Assembly: GCF_003818115.1 (NCBI RefSeq)
Contig: NZ_RPOI01000003.1
Coordinates: 205,380 to 269,379, forward strand
Length of the DNA stretch: 64,000 bases
Direction: 5' to 3'
Origin: Citrobacter youngae
GTDB taxonomy: Bacteria > Pseudomonadota > Gammaproteobacteria > Enterobacterales > Enterobacteriaceae
Position 1 is the stretch's first letter. Every line of letters begins with the position of its first letter. Shown here in pieces: positions 11,103-22,912 of this stretch. Position numbers and translations under genes: made by a program. The notes beneath the pieces are model-generated. The model made no database searches. It was not told the DNA's origin and saw nothing but the letters and a program-made list of their open reading frames with translations.

Positions 11103-12725
11103 TTACCGTATTCCTCCCGTCGCCCGCAGCAGCAAATCACCCTGCACCTGTGCAGAAAACTGTGTTACACCACGCGTATCCAGCATCATCTGACACCAGG
11201 CTTGCGCGACTGGCGGAGAGGCATAACGCAACATCTGCGCCCCGCAGCCGAGCAGGAACAATTGCTGCGTAATCTCCCGTCCCAACTCCTCGCTGGGTTT
11301 ACGTAAATGCTGCTGCAGCTTGCGCACCATTCGATCGTAATGCCGATCTTGTCCCTTTACCTCCGCAAAGGCTTCGCTGAGCATATCGTAGATGCCGGGT
11401 TGTTTTGTAAGTACCCGCAATACATCAAGGCACATAATGTTGCCGGAGCCTTCCCAGATACTGTTTACCGGCATCTCACGGTACAGGCGCGGTAGCTCGC
11501 TCTCCTCGCAGTAGCCAATCCCGCCCAGTACTTCCATCGCCTCGGCAACGAACGGCATGCCATTTTTGCAGATGGCAAATTTCGCTGCGGGTGTGAATAA
11601 TCTGGCCCACAGCGCTTCTTTCGTATCGGTACGACGATCCCAGGCTCGCGCCAGCCGAAACAGTAGCGCGGTCTGCCCTTCCAGTTGCAACGCCATTCGG
11701 CTTAGTACCTGACGCATCATCGGTTGTTCGATCAAAGGTTTACCAAATACCTGCCGCTGATGCGCATGGTAAATCGCCACGGAAAAAGCACGTCGCATCA
11801 TGCCGTGGCTGCCGAGCGCGCAGTCAAAACGCGTCATCCCGCCCATTTTCAGGATATGGCGGATACCTTCCCCTTCTTCACCCAATAGCCAGCCGATCGC
11901 ATCGTGGAATTCAACCTCGCAGCTGGCGTTGGAGCGGTTGCCTAACTTATCTTTCAGTCGTTCAAGGCAAATCGCATTCCGGCTCCCATCGGGTAAAAAT
12001 CGCGGTACAAAAAAACAGGATAAACCGCCCTTTGCCTGGGCCAGCACCAAATGGGCATCGCTTTGCGGCACGGAGAAAAACCACTTATGTCCCACCAGCC
12101 GATACGAGCCGTCGACAAGACGTTCTGCCTGAGTGGTATTGCTCAGCACATCTGACCCCCCCTGCTTCTCCGTCATCCCCATACCGATCAGCAACCCACG
12201 CTTTTGCCCTCCGGGCAGTAAATGCGAGTCATAACGGTCGCTTAGCAGCGGCGTCAACCAGTCGTGAAATTGTGCAGGTAACATTTGGAGCAACAGCGGC
12301 GTGGCGGCAAACGTCATGGTCACCGGACACAAGGTGCCCGCTTCCACCTGCGCATGCAGCATAAAACGTGCAGCCCGGGCAACAAACGAGCCCTGCCTGG
12401 CCTCCTCTTCCCAGGCCAGGTTATGTACGCGGTTGGCGCACAATCCCTGCATCAGCAAATGCCATGCGGGATGAAACCGCACATCATCCAGCCGCTGCCC
12501 CTGCGGGTCGTAGCGCAACAGTTCGGGTGGATAAGCGTTAGCTAACCGACCCAATTCGAGCGATTCCGCAGTCCCTAACTGCTGACCAATACTGGCGAGG
12601 AGATCGCTGTCCCAAGCTGCGCCTTCGCGATTGACCGCTTCGCACAGTGCGCCATCTGACAGGTATAAGTTGCTGTTATTGAGCGGTACAGGTTGGTTAA
12701 AAACGGTATGCGTTTGCCAGTGCAT
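11103..12725 (-). CDS. aidB: acyl-CoA dehydrogenase-like alkylation-response protein
   Basis: A 540-residue flavoprotein of the acyl-CoA dehydrogenase fold: FAD-binding MGMTEKQGGSD and WFFSVPQSDAHLVLAQ segments in the middle, and the C-terminal helical region with LGGIGYCEESELPRLYRE. AidB binds DNA and FAD and is thought to protect against alkylating agents; in E. coli it is induced by Ada. The ATG at 12725 follows GGAGGGAG. Unlike E. coli, rlmB lies directly upstream, with no yjfIJKLMC block. I did not find a convincing Ada box. Confidence 0.96.
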   Translation of the reverse strand: MHWQTHTVFNQPVPLNNSNLYLSDGALCEAVNREGAAWDSDLLASIGQQLGTAESLELGRLANAYPPELLRYDPQGQRLDDVRFHPAWHLLMQGLCANRVHNLAWEEEARQGSFVARAARFMLHAQVEAGTLCPVTMTFAATPLLLQMLPAQFHDWLTPLLSDRYDSHLLPGGQKRGLLIGMGMTEKQGGSDVLSNTTQAERLVDGSYRLVGHKWFFSVPQSDAHLVLAQAKGGLSCFFVPRFLPDGSRNAICLERLKDKLGNRSNASCEVEFHDAIGWLLGEEGEGIRHILKMGGMTRFDCALGSHGMMRRAFSVAIYHAHQRQVFGKPLIEQPMMRQVLSRMALQLEGQTALLFRLARAWDRRTDTKEALWARLFTPAAKFAICKNGMPFVAEAMEVLGGIGYCEESELPRLYREMPVNSIWEGSGNIMCLDVLRVLTKQPGIYDMLSEAFAEVKGQDRHYDRMVRKLQQHLRKPSEELGREITQQLFLLGCGAQMLRYASPPVAQAWCQMMLDTRGVTQFSAQVQGDLLLRATGGIR

Positions 12726-12800
12726 TGTGTCTCCCTCCGTCAATGGCCGTCGCCTTAAGTATGGCCAGTCCGAGAAGAGAGTGCCTGGGATTAAGGTCAC

Positions 12801-12826
12801 AAAAAAGCCATCCCGAAGGATGGCTT
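12801..12826 (-). terminator. rho-independent terminator after rlmB
   Basis: The stem AAGCCATCC/GGATGGCTT is closed by a UUCG tetraloop and followed on the minus strand by a run of T, 18 bp past the rlmB stop. It ends the nsrR-rnr-rlmB unit. Confidence 0.9.
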
Positions 12827-12844
12827 AAGAGAAGGAGGAATCAA

Positions 12845-13576
12845 TTACCCGCGCTGACGAACAGCTTCAAACAGGCAAATTCCCGTCGCAACAGAGACGT
12901 TAAGCGATGAAACGCTCCCGGCCATTGGGATGCTGATCAGTTCATCACAGTGTTCACGGGTCAGACGGCGCATACCTTCGCCCTCTGCACCCATTACCAG
13001 CGCCAGACGTCCGGTCATTTTGCTCTGATACAACGTATGGTCAGCTTCGCCTGCGGTACCAACGATCCAGATGTTCTCTTCCTGCAACATACGCATGGTG
13101 CGCGCCAGGTTGGTCACGCGGATCAGCGGTACGCTTTCTGCCGCGCCACAGGCGACTTTTTTCGCCGTCGCATTCAGCTGCGCAGAACGATCCTTCGGCA
13201 CGATAACCGCATGCACGCCGGCAGCATCGGCGCTACGCAAACATGCGCCCAGGTTATGTGGATCAGTGACGCCATCGAGGATCAAAAAGAACGGCTGATC
13301 GAGCGTGGCAATCAGATCCGGCAGATCGTTCTCCTGATACTGACGACCCGGCTTCACGCGAGCAATAATTCCCTGATGTACCGCACCCTCGCTTTTCTCA
13401 TCCAGAAACTGACGGTTAGCCAGTTGAATGACAACACCCTGTGCTTCCAGTGCGTGGATCAGCGGCAGCAGGCGTTTATCTTCACGACCTTTGAGAATAA
13501 AGACGTCCTGGAAGCGCTCCGGCGCACGTTCCAGCAGAGCCTGCACCGCATGGATGCCGTAAATCATTTCACTCAT
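12845..13576 (-). CDS. rlmB: 23S rRNA (guanosine-2'-O)-methyltransferase
   Basis: A 243-residue SPOUT methyltransferase: an N-terminal substrate-binding domain ([13 protein letters not shown]), then motifs [33 protein letters not shown] and [17 protein letters not shown] that form the trefoil knot and SAM pocket. It methylates Gm2251 in the 23S P-loop. It is the last gene of nsrR-rnr-rlmB, 70 bp after rnr, followed by a strong terminator. Confidence 0.97.
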   Translation of the reverse strand: MSEMIYGIHAVQALLERAPERFQDVFILKGREDKRLLPLIHALEAQGVVIQLANRQFLDEKSEGAVHQGIIARVKPGRQYQENDLPDLIATLDQPFFLILDGVTDPHNLGACLRSADAAGVHAVIVPKDRSAQLNATAKKVACGAAESVPLIRVTNLARTMRMLQEENIWIVGTAGEADHTLYQSKMTGRLALVMGAEGEGMRRLTREHCDELISIPMAGSVSSLNVSVATGICLFEAVRQRG

Positions 13577-13646
13577 GAATATACTCGTTAATAGTTTATG
13601 CGTAACGCGGGCAACGCGAGGCTGCCCGACTTACTGTTTGTGGCGG

Positions 13647-16109
13647 TTATTGTGCGACGTTCTTTTTCGCCGCACGTTTAGCTTTGGTGGCGGCAGCGAT
13701 TTTAAGCGTTTTTGCCGATGGCTTTTTCGCTTTTTTATCGCCTTTCTTCTCAGCCGCTTTCTTATCCGCCTGAGGTTTGGCTCTGCCTTTCTTCTCGCCG
13801 CGGAAAGCGCTGTCCGGCTCGAAATTCACCTTTTTGCCCATCTGACGGCGTTTACCGGTGTTTTTACCCGCATCGCCTTTTTTCGCTTTTTCGCGCGCGG
13901 TTTTACCTTCATTGCGCGGCGCACGTTCGCTGGAGATCAAACTGAAGTCGATTTTACGCTCGTCCATATTGACCGCTTCCACGCGAACTTCAACGCGATC
14001 GCCCAGGCGATACATTTGACCGCTGGATTCCCCCGTCAGGCGCTGCCCAACCTGGTCGAAACGATAGTAGTCGTTATCCAGAGAAGAAACATGCACCAGA
14101 CCGTCGATAAACAGCTCATCAAGACGGACAAAGAAACCAAATCCGGTGACGTTGGCAATCACGCCTTTGAAGACATTACCCACCTGATCCAGCATGAAGT
14201 CGCACTTCAGCCAGTCAGAGACATCGCGTGTGGCTTCGTCAGCACGGCGCTCGGCCATCGAACAATGCTGACCCAGTTGCAGCATCTCTTCCATCGAATA
14301 ATGGTAGCCACCCGTTTCCGTGGTGTTGCCTTTATGGCCCTGCTCCTGCGCCAGCAGATACTTAATCGCCCGGTGCAAGGAGAGATCCGGGTAACGACGG
14401 ATCGGTGAAGTAAAGTGTGCATAAGATTGCAGCGCCAGGCCGAAGTGACCACGGTTTTCCGGATCGTAAATCGCCTGCTTCATCGAACGCAGCAGCATGG
14501 TTTGCAGCATTTCTGCGTCAGGACGGTCAGCAATCGACTCCAGCAGTTCAGCGTAATCGCGCGGCTCAGGTTTGTTGCCACCTGGCAGCTCCAGTCCCAG
14601 CTCTGCCAGGACGGAACGGAACGAGTTAATCGCTTCGGTTGTCGGCTTATCGTGAATACGGAACAGAGCTGGCTCTTTGGCTTTCTCAACGAATCGCGCC
14701 GCTGAGATGTTCGCCATGATCATGCACTCTTCAATCAGCTTGTGCGCGTCATTACGCTGCGTCTGCTCAATACGCTCAATACGGCGTTCAGCATTGAAGA
14801 TAAACTTCGCCTCTTCACTTTCAAACGAGATACCGCCGCGCTCTTCACGGGCTTTATCCAGCACTTTGTAGAGGTTGTGCAGCTCTTCAATGTGTTTAAC
14901 CAACGGCGCGTACTGCTCACGCAGTTCCTGGTCGCCCTGCAGCATGTGCCAGACCTTGGTGTAAGTCAGACGAGCATGGGAACTCATGACCGCTTCGTAG
15001 AATTTAAAGCCGGTTAAACGGCCTTTCGACGAAATGGTCATTTCGCAGACCATACACAACCTGTCCACCTGCGGGTTGAGCGAACACAATCCGTTAGACA
15101 GCACTTCCGGCAGCATCGGAACAACCTGCGACGGGAAGTAAACGGATGTGCCACGGCTGCGGGCTTCCTGGTCCAGCGGAGTCGGCGGGCGAACGTAATA
15201 GCTTACGTCAGCAATCGCCACCCATAAACGCCAGCCGCCGCCACGTTTCTTCTCGCAATAGACGGCATCATCGAAATCACGCGCATCTTCACCATCGATA
15301 GTAACCAGCGGCAAATCGCGCAAATCAACACGCCCGACTTTCGCTTCTTCCGGTACTTCTTCTTTCAGGCCGGCGACCTGTTTCTCTACTGCCTGCGGCC
15401 AGATATAGGGAATTTCATGAGTACGCAGAGCCATATCAACGGCCATGCTGGTGCCCATATTATCGCCCAGCACTTCAACAATTTTACCCACCGCTTTGGT
15501 ACGGCGAGTCGGGCGCTGTGTGAGTTCAACCACCACCACAAAGCCCATACGAGCCCCCATCACCTCTTCCGGCGGGATCAGGATATCGAAGCTCAGGCGG
15601 CTGTCGTCAGGGACAACAAACCCAACGCCAGCGTCGGTGAAGTAGCGACCAACAATCTGGCTGGTTTTTGGCACCAGGACGCGCACAATACGCGCTTCGC
15701 GACGACCTTTACGGTCCGCGCCCAGCGGCTGTGCCAGTACCTGATCGCCATGAATGCAGGTTTTCATCTGCTCGCTGGACAGGTACAGGTCATCTTTGCG
15801 GCCTTCAACGCGCAGAAAGCCGTAGCCATCACGGTGGCCAATAACGGTGCCTTTCAGCAGGTCAAGACGTTCTGGCAGCGCATAGCACTGACGGCGGGTG
15901 AAGACCAGTTGCCCGTCACGCTCCATGGCGCGCAGGCGGCGACGCAGCGCTTCTTGCTGCTCTTCACCTTCAATGTTGAGTTCAGCGGCCAGCTCATCGC
16001 GGTTGGCCGGTTTTTCACGTTTAGTTAAATGTTCGAGGATAAATTCCCGGCTCGGGATAGGATTCGCGTATTTTTCTGCTTCGCGTTCCTGGAAAGGATC
16101 TTGTGACAT
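13647..16109 (-). CDS. rnr: exoribonuclease R
   Basis: An 820-residue 3'-to-5' processive exonuclease that degrades structured RNA and acts in tmRNA quality control and cold shock. Order of domains: N-terminal HTH (about residues 20-80), two cold-shock domains, the RNB catalytic domain with [16 protein letters not shown] (metal-binding aspartates), an S1 domain, and a Lys/Arg/Ala-rich tail. The tail accounts for the few residues beyond the E. coli length of 813. The ATG at 16109 ([10 protein letters not shown]) follows GAGGAA. An ERIC element separates it from nsrR. Confidence 0.98.
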   Translation of the reverse strand: MSQDPFQEREAEKYANPIPSREFILEHLTKREKPANRDELAAELNIEGEEQQEALRRRLRAMERDGQLVFTRRQCYALPERLDLLKGTVIGHRDGYGFLRVEGRKDDLYLSSEQMKTCIHGDQVLAQPLGADRKGRREARIVRVLVPKTSQIVGRYFTDAGVGFVVPDDSRLSFDILIPPEEVMGARMGFVVVVELTQRPTRRTKAVGKIVEVLGDNMGTSMAVDMALRTHEIPYIWPQAVEKQVAGLKEEVPEEAKVGRVDLRDLPLVTIDGEDARDFDDAVYCEKKRGGGWRLWVAIADVSYYVRPPTPLDQEARSRGTSVYFPSQVVPMLPEVLSNGLCSLNPQVDRLCMVCEMTISSKGRLTGFKFYEAVMSSHARLTYTKVWHMLQGDQELREQYAPLVKHIEELHNLYKVLDKAREERGGISFESEEAKFIFNAERRIERIEQTQRNDAHKLIEECMIMANISAARFVEKAKEPALFRIHDKPTTEAINSFRSVLAELGLELPGGNKPEPRDYAELLESIADRPDAEMLQTMLLRSMKQAIYDPENRGHFGLALQSYAHFTSPIRRYPDLSLHRAIKYLLAQEQGHKGNTTETGGYHYSMEEMLQLGQHCSMAERRADEATRDVSDWLKCDFMLDQVGNVFKGVIANVTGFGFFVRLDELFIDGLVHVSSLDNDYYRFDQVGQRLTGESSGQMYRLGDRVEVRVEAVNMDERKIDFSLISSERAPRNEGKTAREKAKKGDAGKNTGKRRQMGKKVNFEPDSAFRGEKKGRAKPQADKKAAEKKGDKKAKKPSAKTLKIAAATKAKRAAKKNVAQ

Positions 16110-16137
16110 CGAGGTTCCTCCATTGTCAGCTCTGATG

Positions 16138-16262
16138 GAATTCCTTCGTCTTTCACGACGCCTCTTTGTTGGCTGCCTTTGCTCCCCCTCAGTCACTTAC
16201 TTTTGTAAGCTCCCGGGAGTCGCTCAGTTGCCGCCGCGATGCGACGCGAAATACTTTGGACT
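16138..16262. repeat. ERIC (IRU) element between nsrR and rnr
   Basis: An imperfect palindrome of about 125 bp with the hallmark ERIC core CAGTCACTTAC...GTAAGCTCCCGGGA at its centre and GTTGGCTGCC / AGTTGCCGCC arms. It sits inside an otherwise cotranscribed unit. Ends are approximate. Confidence 0.85.
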
Positions 16263-16265
16263 TCA

Positions 16266-16691
16266 TTACTCCACCAGCAATAATTTATAAAGCGGTTGAT
16301 TTTCTTCAACCAAATCAGCAAGTGTGTAGTTGTCCAGTTCCGTGAGAAAACTTTGCACTGCCTTAGAAAGCGCCTGTTTGAGTCGACAGGCTGGGGTAAT
16401 GTGGCAAAACTCGCTGCTACAATTGACCAACGATAGCGGTTCCAGCTCGCGAACCACATCACCAATACCAATAGCTTTAGCCGGTTTGCCCAGGCGGATA
16501 CCGCCATTTTTTCCACGAATAGCAGTAACAAAGCCCGCCCGGCTAAGTTGATTGATTATTTTGACCATATGATTACGGGACACGCCGTAGACTTCTGTCA
16601 CCTCAGAAATACTGGTCATACGTCCTTCGGGAAGTGACGCCATGTAGATTAGCGCACGTAATCCGTAATCGGTGAAACTTGTTAACTGCAC
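16266..16691 (-). CDS. nsrR: nitric-oxide-sensing Rrf2-family repressor
   Basis: A 141-residue Rrf2 winged-helix regulator with Cys91, Cys96 and Cys102, which ligate the NO-sensitive iron-sulfur cluster. NsrR represses hmp, ytfE, hcp and other nitrosative-stress genes until NO damages the cluster. Translation starts at GTG (16691) behind GAGG, as in E. coli. First gene of nsrR-rnr-rlmB. Confidence 0.97.
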   Translation of the reverse strand: MQLTSFTDYGLRALIYMASLPEGRMTSISEVTEVYGVSRNHMVKIINQLSRAGFVTAIRGKNGGIRLGKPAKAIGIGDVVRELEPLSLVNCSSEFCHITPACRLKQALSKAVQSFLTELDNYTLADLVEENQPLYKLLLVE

Positions 16692-16826
16692 ATCAACCTC
16701 AGGAAAAGGGATAAAACGGATAAACCTGGTGGTATTAATTATATTGATGATAAACCAGCCACCAGCCAGGTCGCTAATTTATTTCAGTTCAGGAAGGAAA
16801 AAAGCGAGGAACTTACGTGATTTTAA

Positions 16827-16864
16827 GCCGAATGCTGCTGCAAAGCACTCCATCCGGCCTAAGA
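16827..16864. repeat. REP-like palindrome downstream of purA
   Basis: GCCGAATGCTGCTG...AGCACTCCATCCGGC forms an imperfect palindrome with REP-type GCCGGAT ends, 45 bp past the purA stop. It may protect or terminate the purA transcript; there is no clear T tract. Confidence 0.4.
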
Positions 16865-16907
16865 TAGTGCAAGCGCAGCGCCATTCGACGCCACGCTATA
16901 ACCAGAA

Positions 16908-18209
<1,302 letters not shown>

Positions 18210-18308
18210 TCAAAATCACCGTTTGCTTAAAAATGGATTCTACCACCGCTTTTTCAGATATACAGCACTTTTTGCATCCAAAATCCTGCAAATTAGTCTA
18301 CTTATTGT

Positions 18309-18506
18309 TCAGCCAATCGTTTTCCTCAACATGTAGTAGACCACTACGCCCGCAACCACAAGACCTCCACCAAAACGACGTAAAATATTTTCAGGAAGTT
18401 GTGCCATCGCCGAGATCATTTTCTTCCAGGCGCGGGGATACAGCATAGGGCCCAGGCCTTCCAGCACCAAAACCAGCGCGAGCGCCAGCAAAATTGTTGA
18501 ATTCAT
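18309..18506 (-). CDS. yjeT: small DUF2065 inner-membrane protein
   Basis: A 65-residue protein with two hydrophobic helices (about residues 4-22 and 45-61) and a central PRAWKKMI segment characteristic of DUF2065. It sits between hflC and purA as in E. coli. Function is not established; the conserved position next to hflKC suggests a membrane quality-control role, but that is inference. Confidence 0.93.
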   Translation of the reverse strand: MNSTILLALALVLVLEGLGPMLYPRAWKKMISAMAQLPENILRRFGGGLVVAGVVVYYMLRKTIG

Positions 18507-18521
18507 CCGTCGTCCTTATAT

Positions 18522-18562
18522 AAAAAGAAAACCACCGTATCCCTGGGGATGCCGGTGGTTTT
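18522..18562 (-). terminator. rho-independent terminator after hflC
   Basis: The 10-bp stem AAAACCACCG (18528-18537) pairs with CGGTGGTTTT (18553-18562) and is followed on the minus strand by C and five T residues. It ends the amiB-to-hflC superoperon. Confidence 0.85.
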
Positions 18563-18588
18563 GCTGGTCTAAAACCGCTGGAGCTATT

Positions 18589-19593
18589 TTAGCGTGTTGC
18601 GCTATTCGGCGTCTTCATGTAACGGAAGAAATCGCTGTCCGGGCTCATGACCATCACATCCTGGTTTCCTTCGAAACTCTTCTCGTAAGCGCGCAGGCTA
18701 CGGATGAAGGCATAGAAGTCAGGATCCTGGCTGAACGCATCGGCAAACAATTTAGCGGCTTCTGCATCACCTTCACCGCGCATGATGCGGCCCTGGCGCT
18801 CAGATTCTGCCAGCGTTTTAGTGACTTCATAGTCCGCTGTTGCACGCAGTTTTTCCGCTTCTTCCTGACCTTGTGAACGATGGCGACGCGCTACCGCTTC
18901 ACGCTCAGCGCGCATACGGTTGTAAATAGCCTCGGACACTTCAGCTGGCAGGTTGATTTGCTTGATACGCACGTCAACCACTTCGATGCCCAATGCCGCC
19001 ATACTGTTCGGGTTGATGACCGGAACTTTACCGTTCGTTTCAGCCTGAACACGTTCAGCCGCTTCGGCAATCGCGCTATCTGCTGCCGGAGTCGCCACTT
19101 CATCTTCCGTGCCAGCAGAGCCGGAGTTCAGCGCGTCACGAACTTCCAGGGTCAGACGACCGCGGGAATCGGTAACGATGTCTTTCACGTCCAGACGACC
19201 AATTTCAGAACGCAGACGGTCAGAGAACTTACGTTTCAACAGCACTTCTGCCTGAGAAACATCGCCACCGCCCGTTGCCAGGTAGTAGCGGCTAAAGTCA
19301 CTGATACGCCACTTAATGTAGGAGTCAACGATCAGGTCTTTCTTCTCTTTGGTGACAAAGCGATCGGCCTGGTTGTCCATGGTCTGAATACGCGCATCCA
19401 GCATCTTCACGGATTCAATAAACGGAATCTTGAAGTGCAGGCCTGGTGCAACGACCAGCGGCTTGTTGTCATCGTCACGCAGAACTTTACCAAAGCGCAG
19501 TGTAATACCGCGCTCGCCTTCTTTGACCACAAAGACAGACATGAACAGAACTACCAGAACGATGATGATAATCGCAATAACTGACTTACGCAT
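18589..19593 (-). CDS. hflC: FtsH regulator, SPFH/prohibitin protein HflC
   Basis: A 334-residue protein with one N-terminal membrane anchor (about residues 4-22) and a periplasmic SPFH domain. With HflK it forms a large cage around FtsH protease and modulates degradation of membrane proteins and lambda CII. It is preceded by hflK with a 2-bp gap and followed by a terminator. Confidence 0.97.
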   Translation of the reverse strand: MRKSVIAIIIIVLVVLFMSVFVVKEGERGITLRFGKVLRDDDNKPLVVAPGLHFKIPFIESVKMLDARIQTMDNQADRFVTKEKKDLIVDSYIKWRISDFSRYYLATGGGDVSQAEVLLKRKFSDRLRSEIGRLDVKDIVTDSRGRLTLEVRDALNSGSAGTEDEVATPAADSAIAEAAERVQAETNGKVPVINPNSMAALGIEVVDVRIKQINLPAEVSEAIYNRMRAEREAVARRHRSQGQEEAEKLRATADYEVTKTLAESERQGRIMRGEGDAEAAKLFADAFSQDPDFYAFIRSLRAYEKSFEGNQDVMVMSPDSDFFRYMKTPNSATR

Positions 19594-19595
19594 CG

Positions 19596-20849
19596 TTATT
19601 CCCCCTGACGCTGGTAGTCGTTACGCTGCGCGTTCGCGCGGCGTTGGTCCATAATATCGCCCTGACTGGTGGACGAGGTGTTGCTTGCCCCAGTGCTGGA
19701 AGACGTTACTGGTGGCAGACGCAGCAGATTTGAACTGCTGTCGCTCTTCGCTGCTGGCGCATTACCACCTTTCAGCATCTGATCCAACGGCAGAACCATC
19801 AGATTGCTGCCCTTATCGTTAACCAGTACTTTACGGGTATGGCTCAGCACTTTTTCCATGGTTTCGATATACAGACGCTCGCGAGTAATCTGCGGTGCGG
19901 CTTTATATTCCGGCAGAATTTTTGCGAAACGAGCCACTTCACCCTGTGCTTCCAGGATGGTCTGGGTCTTATACGCACGCGCTTCTTCCAGAATACGCTG
20001 CGCCTGACCGTTTGCACGTGGCTGAACTTCGTTGGTATACGCTTCTGCTTCACGGATGTACTGCTGCTCGTTTTCACGCGCTGCGATAGCATCATCAAAC
20101 GCCGCTTTTACCTCTTCCGGTGGACGTGCAGCCTGGAAGTTGACGTCCAGCAGGGTGATACCCATGTTGTATGGACGAATGGTTTCTTCCAGTTCACGCT
20201 GGGTATCGCTACGAATAACGGTACGCCCTTCAGTCAGGATACGATCCATGGTGTATTTACCGATGACCCCACGCAGGGCGCTGTCGGTTGCCTGACGCAG
20301 ACTGTCATCCGCGCTGGTTACGCTAAACAGGTAACGCTGCGGATCGGTCACACGGTACTGCACGTTCATTTCAACGCGCACGACGTTTTCGTCTGATGTC
20401 AGCATCACGCCGGATGCGGCGAGTTCACGCACAGCTTCCACGTTGACCGGGGTCACTTCGTCGATAAAGGTCGGTTTCCAGTTCAGACCCGGCTCAACCA
20501 GATGGCTGAATTTACCGAAGCGTGTCACCACGCCACGTTCCGCTTCTTTAATGGTGTAGAAACCGCTGGCCGCCCAGATAATGACGATAGCTGCCGCTGC
20601 AATAGTAAAGACTCGGCCGCCCAGTTGCGGACGCGGGCCTTGTGATGAACTACCACCACCAGAACCCGTGCCTTTACCGCCACCCAAACCACCGAGTTTT
20701 TTACTCAGTTTGCGGAAGATATCATCCAGATCGGGAGGTCCCTGATCGCGACCACCTTTGTTTCCATTTCCCTCTGGGTTGCCGCCAGGTTTGCTGCTTC
20801 CCCAGGGGTCGCGGTCTTGTCCGTTATTACCGGGCTGATTCCACGCCAT
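19596..20849 (-). CDS. hflK: FtsH regulator, SPFH/prohibitin protein HflK
   Basis: A 417-residue protein: a Gly/Asn-rich cytoplasmic N terminus (about 75 residues), a single membrane helix (VFTIAAAAIVIIWAASG), the SPFH domain and a Ser-rich C-terminal tail. It partners HflC in the FtsH-HflKC complex. It is separated from hflX by an ERIC element, which lengthens this intergenic region to about 190 bp. Confidence 0.97.
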   Translation of the reverse strand: MAWNQPGNNGQDRDPWGSSKPGGNPEGNGNKGGRDQGPPDLDDIFRKLSKKLGGLGGGKGTGSGGGSSSQGPRPQLGGRVFTIAAAAIVIIWAASGFYTIKEAERGVVTRFGKFSHLVEPGLNWKPTFIDEVTPVNVEAVRELAASGVMLTSDENVVRVEMNVQYRVTDPQRYLFSVTSADDSLRQATDSALRGVIGKYTMDRILTEGRTVIRSDTQRELEETIRPYNMGITLLDVNFQAARPPEEVKAAFDDAIAARENEQQYIREAEAYTNEVQPRANGQAQRILEEARAYKTQTILEAQGEVARFAKILPEYKAAPQITRERLYIETMEKVLSHTRKVLVNDKGSNLMVLPLDQMLKGGNAPAAKSDSSSNLLRLPPVTSSSTGASNTSSTSQGDIMDQRRANAQRNDYQRQGE

Positions 20850-20875
20850 GTTTGTGCTCCATATTTGTTATGCGA

Positions 20876-21004
20876 TGCTATACCTGCGTTTTTTGCGCTG
20901 CAGATGCGTTGGCTACATCTTTCAACCCCAGTCACATAGTTGACTATGCACCTGGAGATTTCAGGACTTGCCGCCTTTCTGCCGCATAAAATCCACGAGG
21001 AATA
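20876..21004. repeat. ERIC (IRU) element between hflX and hflK
   Basis: A divergent ERIC copy with centre CCCCAGTCACATAGTTGACTATGCACCTGG and flanking GCGTTGGCTAC and TTGCCGCC arms. It lies within the operon, so it is transcribed with hflX and hflK. Ends are approximate. Confidence 0.75.
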
Positions 21005-21038
21005 GAGGCGAAAAAATCTTCAGGCCATATCCGTCAGG

Positions 21039-22319
21039 TCAGACAACATAGTCTTCCAGTGCCGGTTCTTGTTTACAGAGGCGACGCCAGTCTACGATCG
21101 GCATACGAACCTGCAGACCTACGCTGCCGTCCTCCTCCATCCACTCTTTCTCTATTGCCTGAAGTTGGTAAAACCGGCTTCTCAGTCGCCCTTCCTGCGG
21201 CGGCAAACGCAACGTATGTTGCGCAACCTCACCGGAAAGTCGCTCTGTCAAAGCCTGAAAAAGCTGTGGTATACCTATTCCCGTTTGCGCTGAAACCCAA
21301 ACGCGAATCGGTTTATTCTCTTCATCTCTGTCGATACGCGGTTCAAAATCATCCAGCATATCGATTTTATTCATCACCAACAGAGTCGGGATCTCATGCG
21401 CATCGATCTCTTCGAGCACCGTGTCGACGGCCTCGATGTTTTCCTGCACACGAAAATCTGCTGCATCAATAACGTGCAGCAGCAATGTCGCCTGACGAGT
21501 TTCCTGCAAGGTGGCTTTAAATGCCGCCACCAGGTCGTGCGGCAAATGGCGGATAAACCCTACGGTATCCGCCAGCACGGTTTCACCGACGTCCGCTACG
21601 TCTATTCGGCGCAGCGTCGGGTCCAGGGTCGCAAACAGCTGGTCCGCTGCATAAACCCGGGCTTCGGTTATCTGGTTGAACAGGGTGGATTTTCCGGCGT
21701 TGGTATATCCCACCAGTGATACGGTTGGGACATCCGCTTTCTTGCGCGACTGCCGCCCCTGCTCACGTTGCTTTTCAACTTTTTCCAGGCGCGACTGTAT
21801 TTGCAAAATGCGATTACGCAGCAAACGACGGTCGGTTTCGAGCTGGGTTTCACCCGGACCGCGCAAACCAATCCCGCCCTTTTGCCTTTCAAGGTGGGTC
21901 CAGCCACGGACCAGACGCGTAGCCATATGGCGCAACTGCGCCAGCTCAACCTGCAACTTACCCTCATGGGTGCGCGCACGCTGGGCAAAAATATCTAAAA
22001 TAAGACCGGTCCTGTCGATAACAAGACACTGGCACAACTGTTCCAGGTTACGTTCCTGGGCGGGGCTCAGCGCATGATCAAAAATCACCACCGCAGCGCC
22101 AGTCGCTTTTACGGCTTCGGCAATTTCGATTGCCTTACCTTCACCAACAAAATACTTCGGGTGCGGTGCTTTACGGCTCCCGGTAATCACCTGCATTGCT
22201 TCGACACCGGCGGAAGAAACCAGAGATTCAAACTCCTGGAGGTCTTCCATATCTTTGTCTTGCGAAAAATAGATGTGTACCAGTACCGCCTGCTCACCGG
22301 CATCATAACGGTCAAACAA
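21039..22319 (-). CDS. hflX: ribosome-splitting GTPase HflX
   Basis: A 426-residue GTPase: an N-terminal HflX domain, a coiled-coil linker with [13 protein letters not shown], then G-domain motifs [24 protein letters not shown] and NKIDM. It splits stalled 70S ribosomes under heat stress. It starts at TTG (22319, [10 protein letters not shown]) with GGGG upstream, which may limit its expression relative to hfq. It lies 74 bp after hfq. Confidence 0.97.
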   Translation of the reverse strand: MFDRYDAGEQAVLVHIYFSQDKDMEDLQEFESLVSSAGVEAMQVITGSRKAPHPKYFVGEGKAIEIAEAVKATGAAVVIFDHALSPAQERNLEQLCQCLVIDRTGLILDIFAQRARTHEGKLQVELAQLRHMATRLVRGWTHLERQKGGIGLRGPGETQLETDRRLLRNRILQIQSRLEKVEKQREQGRQSRKKADVPTVSLVGYTNAGKSTLFNQITEARVYAADQLFATLDPTLRRIDVADVGETVLADTVGFIRHLPHDLVAAFKATLQETRQATLLLHVIDAADFRVQENIEAVDTVLEEIDAHEIPTLLVMNKIDMLDDFEPRIDRDEENKPIRVWVSAQTGIGIPQLFQALTERLSGEVAQHTLRLPPQEGRLRSRFYQLQAIEKEWMEEDGSVGLQVRMPIVDWRRLCKQEPALEDYVV

Positions 22320-22393
22320 GCGTCAACCCCTTAATATATATCAACGGGGAACGCAGGATCGCTGGCTCCCCGTGTGTAAAACAGCTAACAACC

Positions 22394-22714
<321 letters not shown>

Positions 22715-22736
22715 TTATATGCTTATTTGTACTTAA

Positions 22737-22863
22737 TACGCTTCATCCTTCAGGTTGCCTCTACGTTAGCGACGTTCGTTCCCCCCTGTCACTTACTTGA
22801 GCAAGCTCCTGGGGATTCACTCTCTTGCTGCCTTGATGCAACTTGAATGACTTTGCGTATTGA
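22737..22863. repeat. ERIC (IRU) element between miaA and hfq
   Basis: About 127 bp with the classic core CTGTCACTTACTTGAGCAAGCTCCTGGGGATTCAC and terminal arms TCCTTCAGGTTGC / GCAACTTGAATGACT. It is within 35 bp of the hfq start codon and so lies in the hfq 5' untranslated region or promoter zone. Confidence 0.9.
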
Positions 22864-22912
22864 ACCTTATGGTTCTGAAAAATTGCGCACGATACGTTTC
22901 AATTGTACACAT

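Noticed and set aside
13575..14408. A 277-codon plus-strand frame antisense to the rnr 3' end
   Set aside because: It is the complement of the Lys/Ala-rich RNase R tail and shows low-complexity Phe/Arg sequence only.
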